From: DASZZZ01 sp036260375
GTDB lineage: Bacteria > Actinomycetota > CADDZG01 > WHSQ01
Assembly: GCA_036260375.1 (NCBI GenBank)
Contig: DASZZZ010000038.1
Span: 1 to 39,745, forward strand
DNA: 39,745 bases
Direction of reading: 5' to 3'
A program made the translations under genes and the position numbers. The number at the start of each line of letters is the position of its first letter. The stretch's first letter is position 1. Shown here one piece after another: positions 7,617-15,953 of the stretch. The notes beneath the pieces were generated by a model. That model had not been told where the DNA came from and ran no database searches. It worked only from the letters and a program-made list of their open reading frames with translations.

Positions 7617-8656
7617 CCGCCGGGCCGGCCCCCGACGACCTCACCGCGCGCGTCGCCGATCCCGCCGAGCGCGACGCCGAGCGCTCGCTGCGGCCGCGCA
7701 CGCTCGACGAGTTCGTCGGCCAGGACGAGGTCAAGGAGCACCTCGCCATCGTGCTCGAGGCGGCGCGGGCGCGCGGCGAGCCCGCCGGCCACCTGCTGCT
7801 GTCGGGCCCGCCGGGACTCGGCAAGACGAGCCTCGCGCACGTCGTCGCCGCCGAGATGGGCAGCGCCATCCGCCCGACGTCGGGCCCCGCGCTCGAGCGC
7901 GCCGGCGACCTCGCCGCGATCCTGACCAATCTCGACGACGGCGACGTCCTGTTCGTCGACGAGATTCACCGCCTCCCGCGCCCGGTCGAGGAGGTCCTGT
8001 ACCCGGCGATGGAGGACGGGCAGCTCGACCTCGTCATCGGAAAGGGCCCGAGCGCGCACACGATCCGGCTCGACCTCCCGCGCTTCACGCTCGTGGGCGC
8101 CACGACGCGCGCCGGCCTCATCACCGGCCCGCTGCGGAGCCGCTTCGAGCTCGCCGAGCGCCTCGACCACTATCCGGTCGCCGACCTCGAGCGCATCGTC
8201 GCCCGCTCCGCCGCGATCCTCGGGATCCGCCTCGACGACGGGGGCGCGTTCGAGATCGCGCGCCGCGCGCGCGGGACGCCGCGCATCGCCAACCGGCTCC
8301 TGCGCCGGGTGCGCGACTTCGCCCAGGTGCGCGCCGACGGCGCCATCGACGGCGACGTCGCCCGCGCCGGGCTCGCGCTGTTCCGCGTCGACGAGAAGGG
8401 CCTCGACCGCGTCGACGCGGCGATCCTCGACGCGCTCGTGCGCCGCTTCGGCGGGGGACCGGTGGGGCTGTCGACGCTCGCGATCGCGGTCGGCGAGGAG
8501 CCGGACACGATCGAGGACGTCTACGAGCCGTACCTCATGCAGCTCGGGTTCGTGCGGCGCACGCCGCGCGGCCGCACCGCGACCGAGGCCGCGTTCGAGC
8601 ACCTCGGGGTCGCGGCGCCGACCGGGCCGGGCGCGGCGCGCCTGTTCGGGCGCTGA
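7613..8656 (+). CDS. ruvB: Holliday-junction branch-migration ATPase RuvB
   Basis: A 347-residue AAA+ motor that drives branch migration on the RuvA-bound junction. Walker A is at residues 65-72 (GPPGLGKT), Walker B at 114-118 (FVDEI), sensor 1 in LVGATTRAG and the arginine finger in GPLRSRF. The winged-helix C-terminus (GGGPVGLSTLAIAVGEE, then YLMQLGFVRRTPRGR) is complete. It is the third gene of the ruvCAB set, and a new promoter appears to serve the following yajC-sec group. Confidence 0.97.
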   Translation: MTAGPAPDDLTARVADPAERDAERSLRPRTLDEFVGQDEVKEHLAIVLEAARARGEPAGHLLLSGPPGLGKTSLAHVVAAEMGSAIRPTSGPALERAGDLAAILTNLDDGDVLFVDEIHRLPRPVEEVLYPAMEDGQLDLVIGKGPSAHTIRLDLPRFTLVGATTRAGLITGPLRSRFELAERLDHYPVADLERIVARSAAILGIRLDDGGAFEIARRARGTPRIANRLLRRVRDFAQVRADGAIDGDVARAGLALFRVDEKGLDRVDAAILDALVRRFGGGPVGLSTLAIAVGEEPDTIEDVYEPYLMQLGFVRRTPRGRTATEAAFEHLGVAAPTGPGAARLFGR

Positions 8657-8695
8657 CGAGGCCGGCCGCCGCCTCGTCCGGGATCGCGCCGGTGA

Positions 8696-8701
8696 TACGA
8701 T
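8696..8701 (+). promoter_or_regulatory. Candidate -10 box (TACGAT) for the yajC-secDF operon
   Basis: TACGAT lies in the 132-nt gap between ruvB and yajC, about 90 nt upstream of the yajC GTG, leaving a conventional leader. No clear -35 is seen. Confidence 0.35.
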
Positions 8702-8788
8702 GGCGCCACGAGCCGCCGGACGCGGCTCTGTTCGCGTGCGGCCCGCGCGGGGGCCCCGTGGAGCGAGCGACGACAAGGACGTGACGCG

Positions 8789-9091
8789 GTGCAAGACGGT
8801 GGAGGGCTCGTCGGATTCCTGCCCCTGTTGTTGATCTTCCTGATCTTCTATCTGGCGATCGTGCGGCCACAGCGCAAGCAGCGCGACCAGCACCGCACCC
8901 TGTTGCAGAGCCTGCGGCCCGGCGACGAAGTCATGACGGTGGCGGGCATCTACGGGACGGTGCGCGAGATACGCGACGACGACCTCGTCGTGGAGATCGC
9001 GCCGGGGACGACGGTCCGGATGGTGCTCGGCGCGGTCCGGACGCGCGTCGAGGACGACTCGGAGGCTGCGGAGGGCGACGAGCCGCAATGA
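8789..9091 (+). CDS. yajC: Preprotein translocase accessory subunit YajC
   Basis: A 100-residue small membrane protein of the SecDF-YajC complex. It has one N-terminal transmembrane helix (FLPLLLIFLIFYLAIVRPQ) ending in the family signature RPQRKQ, then a cytoplasmic part with LRPGDEVMTVAGIYGTVREI. The GTG start is preceded by AAGGAC about 9 nt upstream. Its stop overlaps the next ATG (ATGA). The position just before secD and secF supports the call. Confidence 0.93.
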   Translation: MQDGGGLVGFLPLLLIFLIFYLAIVRPQRKQRDQHRTLLQSLRPGDEVMTVAGIYGTVREIRDDDLVVEIAPGTTVRMVLGAVRTRVEDDSEAAEGDEPQ

Positions 9092-9864
9092 ACGTTCCTG
9101 CCGGCGCGGACGAGTCGCGCTCGGGCGAGGGACTCGGACGCAGCGCGAAGGAGACGATGCCGGTCCAGCCGGCGTCGACGCCGGAGCCGGTGCAGGAAGG
9201 GTCGCGCGTCACGCTCGACGCGGTGCGCTCCCACGAGGGCGTCCAGACCTTCATCGCCCTGGCCGACCGCTACCTCGGCGAGCTCGGCTTCACCGAGCAC
9301 GGCTTCCGGCACGCGGGTCTCGTGTCGAACATCGCGTACAACGTGCTGCACCGGCTCGGGCACGACGACCGCATGGCCGAGCTCGGCGCGATCTCCGGCT
9401 ACCTCCACGACCTCGGCAACTTCGTGTCGCGCACGATGCACTCGCAGACGGGCGCCGCGATCACCTACGACCTGCTGCGCGACATCGGCATGTCGTACGG
9501 CGAGATCGGCGTCGTGCTCGCGGCGATCGGCAACCACGAGGAGGAGTTCGGCAATCCGGTCAACCCGGCGGGGGCCGCGCTCATCGTCGCCGACAAGTCC
9601 GACGTCCACCGCTCCCGAGTGCGGGTCCAGGACGTGTCGCTGTTCGACATCCACGATCGCGTCAACCACGCCGTCGAGCACTCGTTCCTGCGCGTCGACA
9701 CCGACGCGCGTACGCTCACGCTGGAGCTGACGATCGACACGGAGCTGGCGGGTGTGATGGAGTACTTCGAGATCTTCCTGTCGCGCATGGTGATGTGCCG
9801 GCGCGCCGCGGAGTTCCTCGAGTGTCAGTTCAAGATCGACATCAACGGGACCAAGCTGCTGTGA
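9088..9864 (+). CDS. HD-domain phosphohydrolase inserted between yajC and secD
   Basis: A 258-residue soluble protein with an HD fold. Probable metal ligands are H75 (FRHAGLV), H107-D108 (YLHDLGN), H150 (GNHEEE) and D169 (VADKSD). The first 40 residues are a low-complexity extension, and ATG 9157 is a possible later start. HD proteins hydrolyse phosphate esters, including nucleotides and second messengers; the substrate here is unknown. The C-terminal 60 residues are strand-rich (LTLELTIDTEL, FLECQFKIDIN) and not part of the HD core. The 4-nt overlap with yajC and the position before secD make it part of the sec operon, which hints at regulated hydrolysis tied to secretion or envelope state. 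That link is inference. Confidence 0.75.
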   Translation: MNVPAGADESRSGEGLGRSAKETMPVQPASTPEPVQEGSRVTLDAVRSHEGVQTFIALADRYLGELGFTEHGFRHAGLVSNIAYNVLHRLGHDDRMAELGAISGYLHDLGNFVSRTMHSQTGAAITYDLLRDIGMSYGEIGVVLAAIGNHEEEFGNPVNPAGAALIVADKSDVHRSRVRVQDVSLFDIHDRVNHAVEHSFLRVDTDARTLTLELTIDTELAGVMEYFEIFLSRMVMCRRAAEFLECQFKIDINGTKLL

Positions 9865-9896
9865 GCGCGCGGCCCCCTGCGACCACGAGGCGATAG

Positions 9897-11483
9897 ATGT
9901 CACCCAAACGCTACAAGGTCTCTCTCGCGCTGGTGCTGCTCGTCTCGTTCGGCGGGCTCGCCCTCGTCGCCGCGACCGGCATGGCGCCGCGCCTCGGCCT
10001 CGACCTCGAGGGCGGCACGAGCGTGATCCTGACCGCCCAGAGCGAGGAGGGCGACGTCGAGCCCGAGGTGCTCCAGGAGACGGTGTCGATCATCCGCCAG
10101 CGCATCGACAGCCTCGGCGTCGCCGAGCCCGAGGTGAGCTCGCAGGGCTCGAACAACATCCTCATCCAGCTCCCCGGCGTCGAGGACGAGCGCCGCGCGC
10201 TCGAGCTGATCGGCAGCACCGCGCAGCTCACGTTCCGCCAGGTGATAGAGCCGGCCGGCCCCGGCGCCGAGCCGACGCCGACGCCGACCGACGAGGCGGC
10301 CGACGCGACCGGCGACGGCGGCAAGGACGGGGGCGGCAAGGAGGAGGGCGGCAAGGACGAGGGCGGCAAGGGCGGCAAGGACGAGGGCGGCGACGCGACG
10401 CCGACGCCGAGCCCGAGCCCCACGGACGCCGCCGACGCGCAGGCGACGGAAGCGACCGGTCCCGAGGTCAACGACGAGGAGGTCGTGTACCCGCTCGCCG
10501 ACGGCGGCGACCTGTACCGGCTCGAGCCGGCGGTCCTCACGGGCGACGCCATCACGCGCGCCGAGGCGGTGACCGACACGCAGACGGGCGGGCAGTGGTC
10601 GGTGTCGCTCGAGATGAGCGGCGACGCGGCGGAGACGTGGGCCGAGTTCACGAGCGAGCTCGCGTGCCTGCGCGACGAGGGCGAGCAGATCAAGTCCCAG
10701 GTCGCGATCGTGCTCGACGGGCGCATCGAGTCGATCACCGGCATGCGCAGCCCCGCCGAGGCCGGGGGGCAGGGCGGCGTCGAGTGCGGCGTGGGCATCA
10801 CCGGCGGGCAGTCGCAGATCACGACCGGCGGAAAGCAGGAGGCGCAGGACCTCGCCCTCGTCCTGCGCACGGGCGCCCTGCCACTCACGCTCGAGCAGTC
10901 GCAGGTGCAGAAGGTGTCGCCGACGCTCGGGCGCGACTCGCTCCAGGCCGGGCTCCTCGCCGGCATCATCGGGCTCGCGCTCGTGATGGTCTACGTCGTC
11001 GTCTACTACCGCGCCCTCGGATTCGTCGTGTGGGCCGGGCTCGCCGTGTTCAGCGCGCTGCTCTACACGATCGTCGCGGTGCTCGGCGAGACCGCGGGAC
11101 TCTCGCTGAGCCTCGCCGGCGTCGCCGGGTTCATCGTGTCGATCGGCGTCACCGCGGACTCCTACATCGTCGCGTTCGAGCGTCTGAAGGACGAGGTCCG
11201 CGCCGGGCGGAGCCTGCGCGCCGCGGTCGAGCGCGGCATGGGGCGCGCCTTCCGCACGATCCTCGTCGCCGACTTCGTCACCGGCTCGGCGGCCGTCATC
11301 CTGTTCTTCCTCGCGGTCGGACCGGTCAAGGGCTTCGCGCTCACGCTCGGCCTCGCGACGCTCGTCGACGTCCTCATCGCGTACTTCTTCACGCGCTCGG
11401 CGGTGGCGCTGCTCGCGCGCACGCGCCGCTTCTCCGAGAGCCGCTTCATCGGTCTGCGCCACGCGCTCGGGGTGCGCGCATGA
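9897..11483 (+). CDS. secD: Protein translocase subunit SecD with charged low-complexity insert
   Basis: A 528-residue membrane protein that uses the proton-motive force with SecF to help pull exported proteins out. An N-terminal transmembrane helix precedes the D1 signature LGLDLEGGT. The periplasmic P1 domain includes IIRQRIDSLGVAEPEV. The C-terminal RND-type membrane domain (about residues 350-520) contains GVTADSYIVAFERLKDEVR. Residues 121-188 are a Gly/Lys/Asp/Glu- and Pro/Thr-rich insert with repeats of GGKDE type, absent from most SecD proteins, splitting the large periplasmic domain. Its stop overlaps the secF ATG. Confidence 0.95.
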   Translation: MSPKRYKVSLALVLLVSFGGLALVAATGMAPRLGLDLEGGTSVILTAQSEEGDVEPEVLQETVSIIRQRIDSLGVAEPEVSSQGSNNILIQLPGVEDERRALELIGSTAQLTFRQVIEPAGPGAEPTPTPTDEAADATGDGGKDGGGKEEGGKDEGGKGGKDEGGDATPTPSPSPTDAADAQATEATGPEVNDEEVVYPLADGGDLYRLEPAVLTGDAITRAEAVTDTQTGGQWSVSLEMSGDAAETWAEFTSELACLRDEGEQIKSQVAIVLDGRIESITGMRSPAEAGGQGGVECGVGITGGQSQITTGGKQEAQDLALVLRTGALPLTLEQSQVQKVSPTLGRDSLQAGLLAGIIGLALVMVYVVVYYRALGFVVWAGLAVFSALLYTIVAVLGETAGLSLSLAGVAGFIVSIGVTADSYIVAFERLKDEVRAGRSLRAAVERGMGRAFRTILVADFVTGSAAVILFFLAVGPVKGFALTLGLATLVDVLIAYFFTRSAVALLARTRRFSESRFIGLRHALGVRA

Positions 11484-12691
11484 GCGGTCGGCTGCGCCGG
11501 CTCTTTCGCGGCGAGACGAACATCGACTTCATCGGACGACGCGCGCTGTGGTTCGGCATCTCGGGGCTGTTGCTGCTCGTGAGCGTCGCGGCGATCTTCC
11601 TGCGGCCCACCGAGACGCCGTGCCGGTCGCCGCTGCCGCAGGGGCTCAACTGCGGCATCGAGTTCAACGGCGGCCTGTCGCTGACGGCGCCGGTGCCGCG
11701 CGACGGGCCGCTCGGCGACGCCGACGACGAGCGCGTGATCGCCGACGTCAGCGACGCGGTCCAGGACGCCGGCGTGCCGGCCGCGCAGGTGCAGGTCGCC
11801 GAGCGCGAGGGCGAGCGCGACGTGCTCGTGCAGACGCGCACGGTGTCCAACCCGGAGGCGCGCGACCGCGTGCGCGCCGCGGTGAGCGACGCGGTCGGCG
11901 CGTCGCCGGCCGACACGGCGTTCGAGTCGATCAGCGCCAAGTGGGGCGGCGAGATCACGGCCAAGGCGGTGCGCGCGCTCGTCGTGTTCCTGGTCATCAT
12001 CCTTGCGTTCATCTCGTGGCGCTTCGAGTTCAAGATGGCGCTCTCGGCGATCGCGGCACTGATCCACGACATGACCATCACCGCCGGCGTGTATGCGCTC
12101 GTCGGGTTCGAGATCACGCCGTCGACGGTGATCGCGCTGCTGACGATCCTCGGCTACTCGCTGTACGACACGGTCGTGGTGTTCGACAAGCTCGAGGAGA
12201 ACACCGAGCGCTACGCGGCGACGGGGCGCATGACGTACGACGCGTCCGCGAACCTCGCGCTGAACCAGGTCTTCATGCGCTCGCTCAACACGTCGCTGAC
12301 GACGCTGCTGCCGATCGCCGCGCTGCTGTTCGTCGGCGCGGGACTCCTCGGCGCGTCGACGCTCGAGGACCTCGCGCTCGCGCTCCTGATCGGCATCCTC
12401 GTCGGCGCCTACTCCTCGGTATTCTTCGCGACGCCCTTGCTCGCATCGCTGAAGGAGCGCGAGCCGCGCTACCGCAGCGTGCGCGAGCGGGTGCTGCGCG
12501 ACGCGGCGCGCGCCGAGCGCCGTCCGGGCGCGGCGGCCGCTCCGGCCCCCGGCGACGGCGCGGCGACGGCCGACGACGACGTCGAGCGGGTGGGGGCGGC
12601 GGCGCCGGCGACGGCTCCGGCGCCCTCGACGCGCCCGTCGGCGCGCCCGCGCGCCGGTGACAAGAAGGCGAGACGCCGGAAACGCCGCTGA
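11480..12691 (+). CDS. secF: Protein translocase subunit SecF
   Basis: A 403-residue partner of SecD. The family start is clear (FIGRRALWFGISGLLLL), followed by GIEFNGGLS, the conserved membrane domain (SWRFEFKMALSAIAALIHDM) and the signature GYSLYDTVVVFDKLEENTE. A long C-terminal tail (about residues 345-403) is Ala/Pro-rich and ends in a strongly basic cluster (KKARRRKRR), probably cytoplasmic. It overlaps secD by 4 nt (ATGA). The apt gene follows after 12 nt with its own strong Shine-Dalgarno. Confidence 0.96.
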   Translation: MSGRLRRLFRGETNIDFIGRRALWFGISGLLLLVSVAAIFLRPTETPCRSPLPQGLNCGIEFNGGLSLTAPVPRDGPLGDADDERVIADVSDAVQDAGVPAAQVQVAEREGERDVLVQTRTVSNPEARDRVRAAVSDAVGASPADTAFESISAKWGGEITAKAVRALVVFLVIILAFISWRFEFKMALSAIAALIHDMTITAGVYALVGFEITPSTVIALLTILGYSLYDTVVVFDKLEENTERYAATGRMTYDASANLALNQVFMRSLNTSLTTLLPIAALLFVGAGLLGASTLEDLALALLIGILVGAYSSVFFATPLLASLKEREPRYRSVRERVLRDAARAERRPGAAAAPAPGDGAATADDDVERVGAAAPATAPAPSTRPSARPRAGDKKARRRKRR

Positions 12692-12703
12692 GGGGGGAGG
12701 ACG

Positions 12704-13237
12704 ATGGAGGCACAGCTGAACCACGAGTGGCTCAAGGAGCGGATCCGTGACATCCCCGACTTCCCGAAGGAGGGGGTCGTGTTCAAGGACATCACGCCGC
12801 TGCTGGCCGACAAGAAGGCGTTCACGTACACGATCGACGCGATCGCGCACCACTTCGACCGCGACCAGATCGACAAGGTGCTCGGCATCGAGGCGCGTGG
12901 GTTCATGGTCGCGGCCCCGCTCGCGTACCGTTTCACCGCCGGCCTGATCCCCGTCCGCAAGAAGGGCAAGCTCCCGTGGGAGGTCGAGGCGCAGGAGTAC
13001 GAGCTCGAGTACGGGACCGACCACCTCGAGATCCATCGCGACGCGATCGCGCCGGGTGAGCGCATCCTCGTCGTCGACGACGTCCTCGCCACCGGCGGAA
13101 CCGCGCTCGCGACCGCGCAGCTCACGGAGCGCTGCGGGGGCAAGGTCGCGGGCGTCTGCACGATCATGGAGCTGACGTTCCTCGGGGGCCGGGACAAGCT
13201 CTCGGGCTACGACTTCTTCAGCCTGTTGTCGTACTGA
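12704..13237 (+). CDS. apt: Adenine phosphoribosyltransferase
   Basis: This enzyme salvages adenine to AMP with PRPP. The 177-residue length is normal. It carries FPKEGVVFKDITPLL, GIEARGF, RKKGKLPW and the PRPP-binding motif ILVVDDVLATGGTA at residues 121-134. A GGGGGGAGG sequence precedes the ATG. secDF-apt-rel order is conserved in many actinobacteria and links purine salvage to (p)ppGpp metabolism. Confidence 0.97.
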   Translation: MEAQLNHEWLKERIRDIPDFPKEGVVFKDITPLLADKKAFTYTIDAIAHHFDRDQIDKVLGIEARGFMVAAPLAYRFTAGLIPVRKKGKLPWEVEAQEYELEYGTDHLEIHRDAIAPGERILVVDDVLATGGTALATAQLTERCGGKVAGVCTIMELTFLGGRDKLSGYDFFSLLSY

Positions 13238-13274
13238 CGGCGCGCGCGACGGCGACGAGAGCGGTCGCGAAAAG

Positions 13275-13325
13275 AGGACAAACCGTCCTACCCCCTATGT
13301 TTCGGGGCGGCGGCTTCCCTAGGCT
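13275..13325 (+). promoter_or_regulatory. Palindrome plus -10 box upstream of the DUF7662-like gene
   Basis: The 95-nt gap after apt holds a perfect inverted repeat AGGAC-AAACC-GTCCT (13275-13289). A second weaker dyad of CCCC and GGGG arms (13292-13307) follows, then TAGGCT (13320-13325), 7 nt before GTG 13333. The second dyad overlaps where a -35 would lie, so this looks like an operator controlling a leaderless promoter. No regulator can be named. Confidence 0.4.
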
Positions 13326-13332
13326 CCGGGGC

Positions 13333-13611
13333 GTGGAGACCGCAAACGCCGGGGGCCGGCGCTCGCTCAAGTACATACGCCTCGCGGCGTTCCTGGCGGG
13401 TCAGACGCACGCGGTGGAGCGGCTCGAGATGTCGCTGCGCGAGATCGAGGACATCGTCGGCGACCGCCTTCCGGACGGCGCGCGCTTCCCGTCGTGGTGG
13501 CGCAACGACGGTCGCCGGATGCACGCGCGCGCGTGGCTGACGGCGGGCTGGCTCGTCGACCGCATGGTGGCGGCCGAGGAGCGCGTCGTGTTCGTGCGCA
13601 CGCACGCCTGA
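13333..13611 (+). CDS. Small DUF7662-like protein
   Basis: The GTG start at 13333 was chosen because a -10 box ends 7 nt upstream; the ATG at 13297 lies inside the putative operator. The 92-residue protein has the pattern SLKYIRLAAFLAGQ, EMSLREIEDIVGDRLPDGAR, SWWRND, HARAWLTAGWLVDRM and VVFVR. This resembles the small DUF7662 family (start KYxPLxxYL, middle IExxIGxxLPxSAR, then WWxN, ARAWxxAGW). The function of that family is unknown. It has no signal peptide or membrane segment. It stands alone between apt and relA with its own apparent promoter. Confidence 0.6.
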   Translation: METANAGGRRSLKYIRLAAFLAGQTHAVERLEMSLREIEDIVGDRLPDGARFPSWWRNDGRRMHARAWLTAGWLVDRMVAAEERVVFVRTHA

Positions 13612-13652
13612 TCCGCGGCCCGAGCGCGCTGGGCTCGCGCGGCATCGCGCCC

Positions 13653-13658
13653 TACAAT
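13653..13658 (+). promoter_or_regulatory. -10 box (TACAAT) for leaderless relA
   Basis: TACAAT is the best sigma70-type -10 in the window and sits 5 nt upstream of GTG 13664. There is no Shine-Dalgarno before that GTG, so translation from a leaderless mRNA is likely. No good -35 is visible. Confidence 0.55.
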
Positions 13659-13663
13659 GAGAC

Positions 13664-15937
13664 GTGGCCTCCAGCGAGCACTCGGCCGGCGCCGCCCCCC
13701 GGGGCGCGTCGCGTGGCGTCAAGGCGGTGCTCAAGAAGGTTCGCCCGGCGCGCCAGGCGCCCGACCCGAACCTCGACGCGCTCGTCCGGGCGGTGCGGAC
13801 CCGCCGGCCCAAGGCCGACCTGAGGCTCGTCGAGCGCGCCTACGACATCGCCGAACGCGCCCACGCGGGCCAGCAGCGGAAGTCGGGCGACCCGTTCATC
13901 TCGCATCCCCTCGGCGTCGCGCAGGTCGTCGCGGAGCTCGGCCTCGACGAGACGACCGTCGCCGCGGCGCTGCTGCACGACGCGGTCGAGGACACGGAGC
14001 TGGCGCTCACAGACGTCGAGGAGGCCATGGGCTACGACGTCGCGGCGCTCATCGACGGCGTCACCAAGCTCGACCGCATCAGGTTCCGCTCCGCCGAGCA
14101 GAGCCGGGCCGAGAACCTGCGCAAGATGATCGTCGCGACGGCGCGCGACGTCAGGGTGCTGCTGATCAAGATCGCGGATCGCCTGCACAACATGCGCACG
14201 CTCGCGCCGCTCGCATCCGACAAGCGCGCCCTGATCGCGCGCGAGACGCTGGAGATCTACGCCCCGCTCGCGCATCGCCTCGGCATGTACGCGATCAAGT
14301 GGGAGCTCGAGGACCTCGCGTTCGCGGAGCTCCATCCCAAGCGCTTCGAGGAGATCGAGACGCTCGTCCAGCAACGCCAGCCGGAACGCGAACGCGCCAT
14401 CGACGACGTGTGCGCGCAGATAACGAACAAGCTGCGCGACGTGAAGATCAAGGCCGACGTGTCCGGCCGTCCCAAGCACCTCTACTCGATCTACGAGAAG
14501 ATCGTCCTGCGAGGCAAGGAGTTCGACGAGATCTTCGACCTCGTCGGCATACGCGTCGTCGTCGACACGGTGCGCGACTGCTACGCGGCCCTCGGGGCTC
14601 TCCACACGCTATTCACGCCCATCCCCGGGCGCTTCAAGGACTACATCGCGATGCCGAAGTTCAACATGTACCAATCGCTCCACACGACGGTCATCGGGGC
14701 CGGCGGGCGTCCGCTCGAGATCCAGATACGCACGCACGAGATGCACCGCGCCGCGGAGTTCGGCATCGCGGCGCACTGGCTCTACAAGGAGCAGCGGCGC
14801 GGCAAGGTCTCCGAGGAGGAGATCGCGTGGCTCCAGCGGATGATGGACTGGCAGCGCGAGTCGGCCGACCCCAAGGAGTTCCTCGAGTCCCTCAAGATCG
14901 ACCTGTACTCCGACGAGATCTTCGTCTTCACTCCCAAGGGCGACGTCGTCGCGCTGCCACGCGGCGCCACGCCGCTCGACTTCGCGTACTCGATCCACAC
15001 CGAGGTCGGCCACAAGACGGTCGGCGGGCGCATCAACGGACGCCTCGTCCCGCTGAGCCACGAGCTGTCGTCGGGCGACACCGTCGAGATCATCACGGCG
15101 CGCGGGCCGGCGTCGCCGTCGCGCGACTGGCTCCAGATCGTCAGGACGCCGCGGGCGCGCAACAAGATCCGTCAGTGGTTCGCGCGCGAGCGGCGCGAGG
15201 ACGCGCTCGCACAGGGTCGCGACGCGCTCGTGCAGTCGATGCGCAAGCAGGGGCTCCCCGTCGACAAGATCTCCAAGGGCGAGCTGCTGCGGCGCGTCGC
15301 AGAGGAGCTCAAGTACCCGGACCTCGACTCGATGCACGTCGCGATCGGCGAGGGACGCCTGTCGCCGCAGTCGGTCACGACGCGGGTGATCCGGATCTTC
15401 GAGCCCGAGGACGACACGGCCGACGACGGGTTCGTCGAGACGGCGCGCCCGCGCAAGGCGCGCGGGCCGCGCGGCCGGGGCGTCATCGTCGAGGGCTTCG
15501 ACGACCTCCTGGTGCGCCTCGCGCGCTGCTGCACGCCCGTCCCGGGCGACCCGATCGTCGGGTTCCTCACGCGCGGGCGGGGCGTCTCGGTCCACCGCCA
15601 CGACTGCCCCAACGCGAAGGCCCTCGAAGGGACCGAGGAGGGCCGCATGATCAACGTCTGGTGGGACACGCGCCAGCGCGGGACGTTCGTGGCCGGCATC
15701 CAGATCGAGGCCCTCGACCGCACGAAGCTGCTGCGCGACGTGTCGACCGCGATCTCCGAGGTCGGCGTCAACATCCTCCAGTCGACGACGCGCTCGGGCA
15801 AGGACGGCATCGCGACGCTGACGTTCTCGTTCGAGCTCGCCGACCCGGGCCACCTCGAACACGTCATCCAGGCCGTCCGCCGCGTGGACTCGGTGTTCGA
15901 CGCGTACCGTATCGTTCCGTCCTCGGCGAGGACGTAG
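13664..15937 (+). CDS. relA: Bifunctional (p)ppGpp synthetase/hydrolase Rel
   Basis: The 757-residue stringent-response enzyme makes and degrades (p)ppGpp. The N-terminal HD hydrolase domain is intact (HPLGVAQVV, LLHDAVEDT with H105-D106, RLHNMRTL). The synthetase domain has LVGIRVVVD and the RFKD motif at 323-326, the RxKD form typical of bifunctional Rel rather than ExDD of RelA. The TGS domain follows (VFTPKGDVVALPRGATPLDF), then a zinc-finger region (ARCCTPVPGD) and a C-terminal ACT domain (DVSTAISEVGVNILQS). The start is GTG 13664, preceded by a -10 box rather than a ribosome binding site. Confidence 0.97.
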   Translation: MASSEHSAGAAPRGASRGVKAVLKKVRPARQAPDPNLDALVRAVRTRRPKADLRLVERAYDIAERAHAGQQRKSGDPFISHPLGVAQVVAELGLDETTVAAALLHDAVEDTELALTDVEEAMGYDVAALIDGVTKLDRIRFRSAEQSRAENLRKMIVATARDVRVLLIKIADRLHNMRTLAPLASDKRALIARETLEIYAPLAHRLGMYAIKWELEDLAFAELHPKRFEEIETLVQQRQPERERAIDDVCAQITNKLRDVKIKADVSGRPKHLYSIYEKIVLRGKEFDEIFDLVGIRVVVDTVRDCYAALGALHTLFTPIPGRFKDYIAMPKFNMYQSLHTTVIGAGGRPLEIQIRTHEMHRAAEFGIAAHWLYKEQRRGKVSEEEIAWLQRMMDWQRESADPKEFLESLKIDLYSDEIFVFTPKGDVVALPRGATPLDFAYSIHTEVGHKTVGGRINGRLVPLSHELSSGDTVEIITARGPASPSRDWLQIVRTPRARNKIRQWFARERREDALAQGRDALVQSMRKQGLPVDKISKGELLRRVAEELKYPDLDSMHVAIGEGRLSPQSVTTRVIRIFEPEDDTADDGFVETARPRKARGPRGRGVIVEGFDDLLVRLARCCTPVPGDPIVGFLTRGRGVSVHRHDCPNAKALEGTEEGRMINVWWDTRQRGTFVAGIQIEALDRTKLLRDVSTAISEVGVNILQSTTRSGKDGIATLTFSFELADPGHLEHVIQAVRRVDSVFDAYRIVPSSART

Positions 15938-15953
15938 CAAGGGAGGGACGGAC

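Noticed and set aside
13290..13307. CsoR/RcnR-type metal operator (TACCCCCTAT...GGGG)
   Set aside because: It resembles the consensus on one side only, and the neighbouring gene has no metal-handling features.
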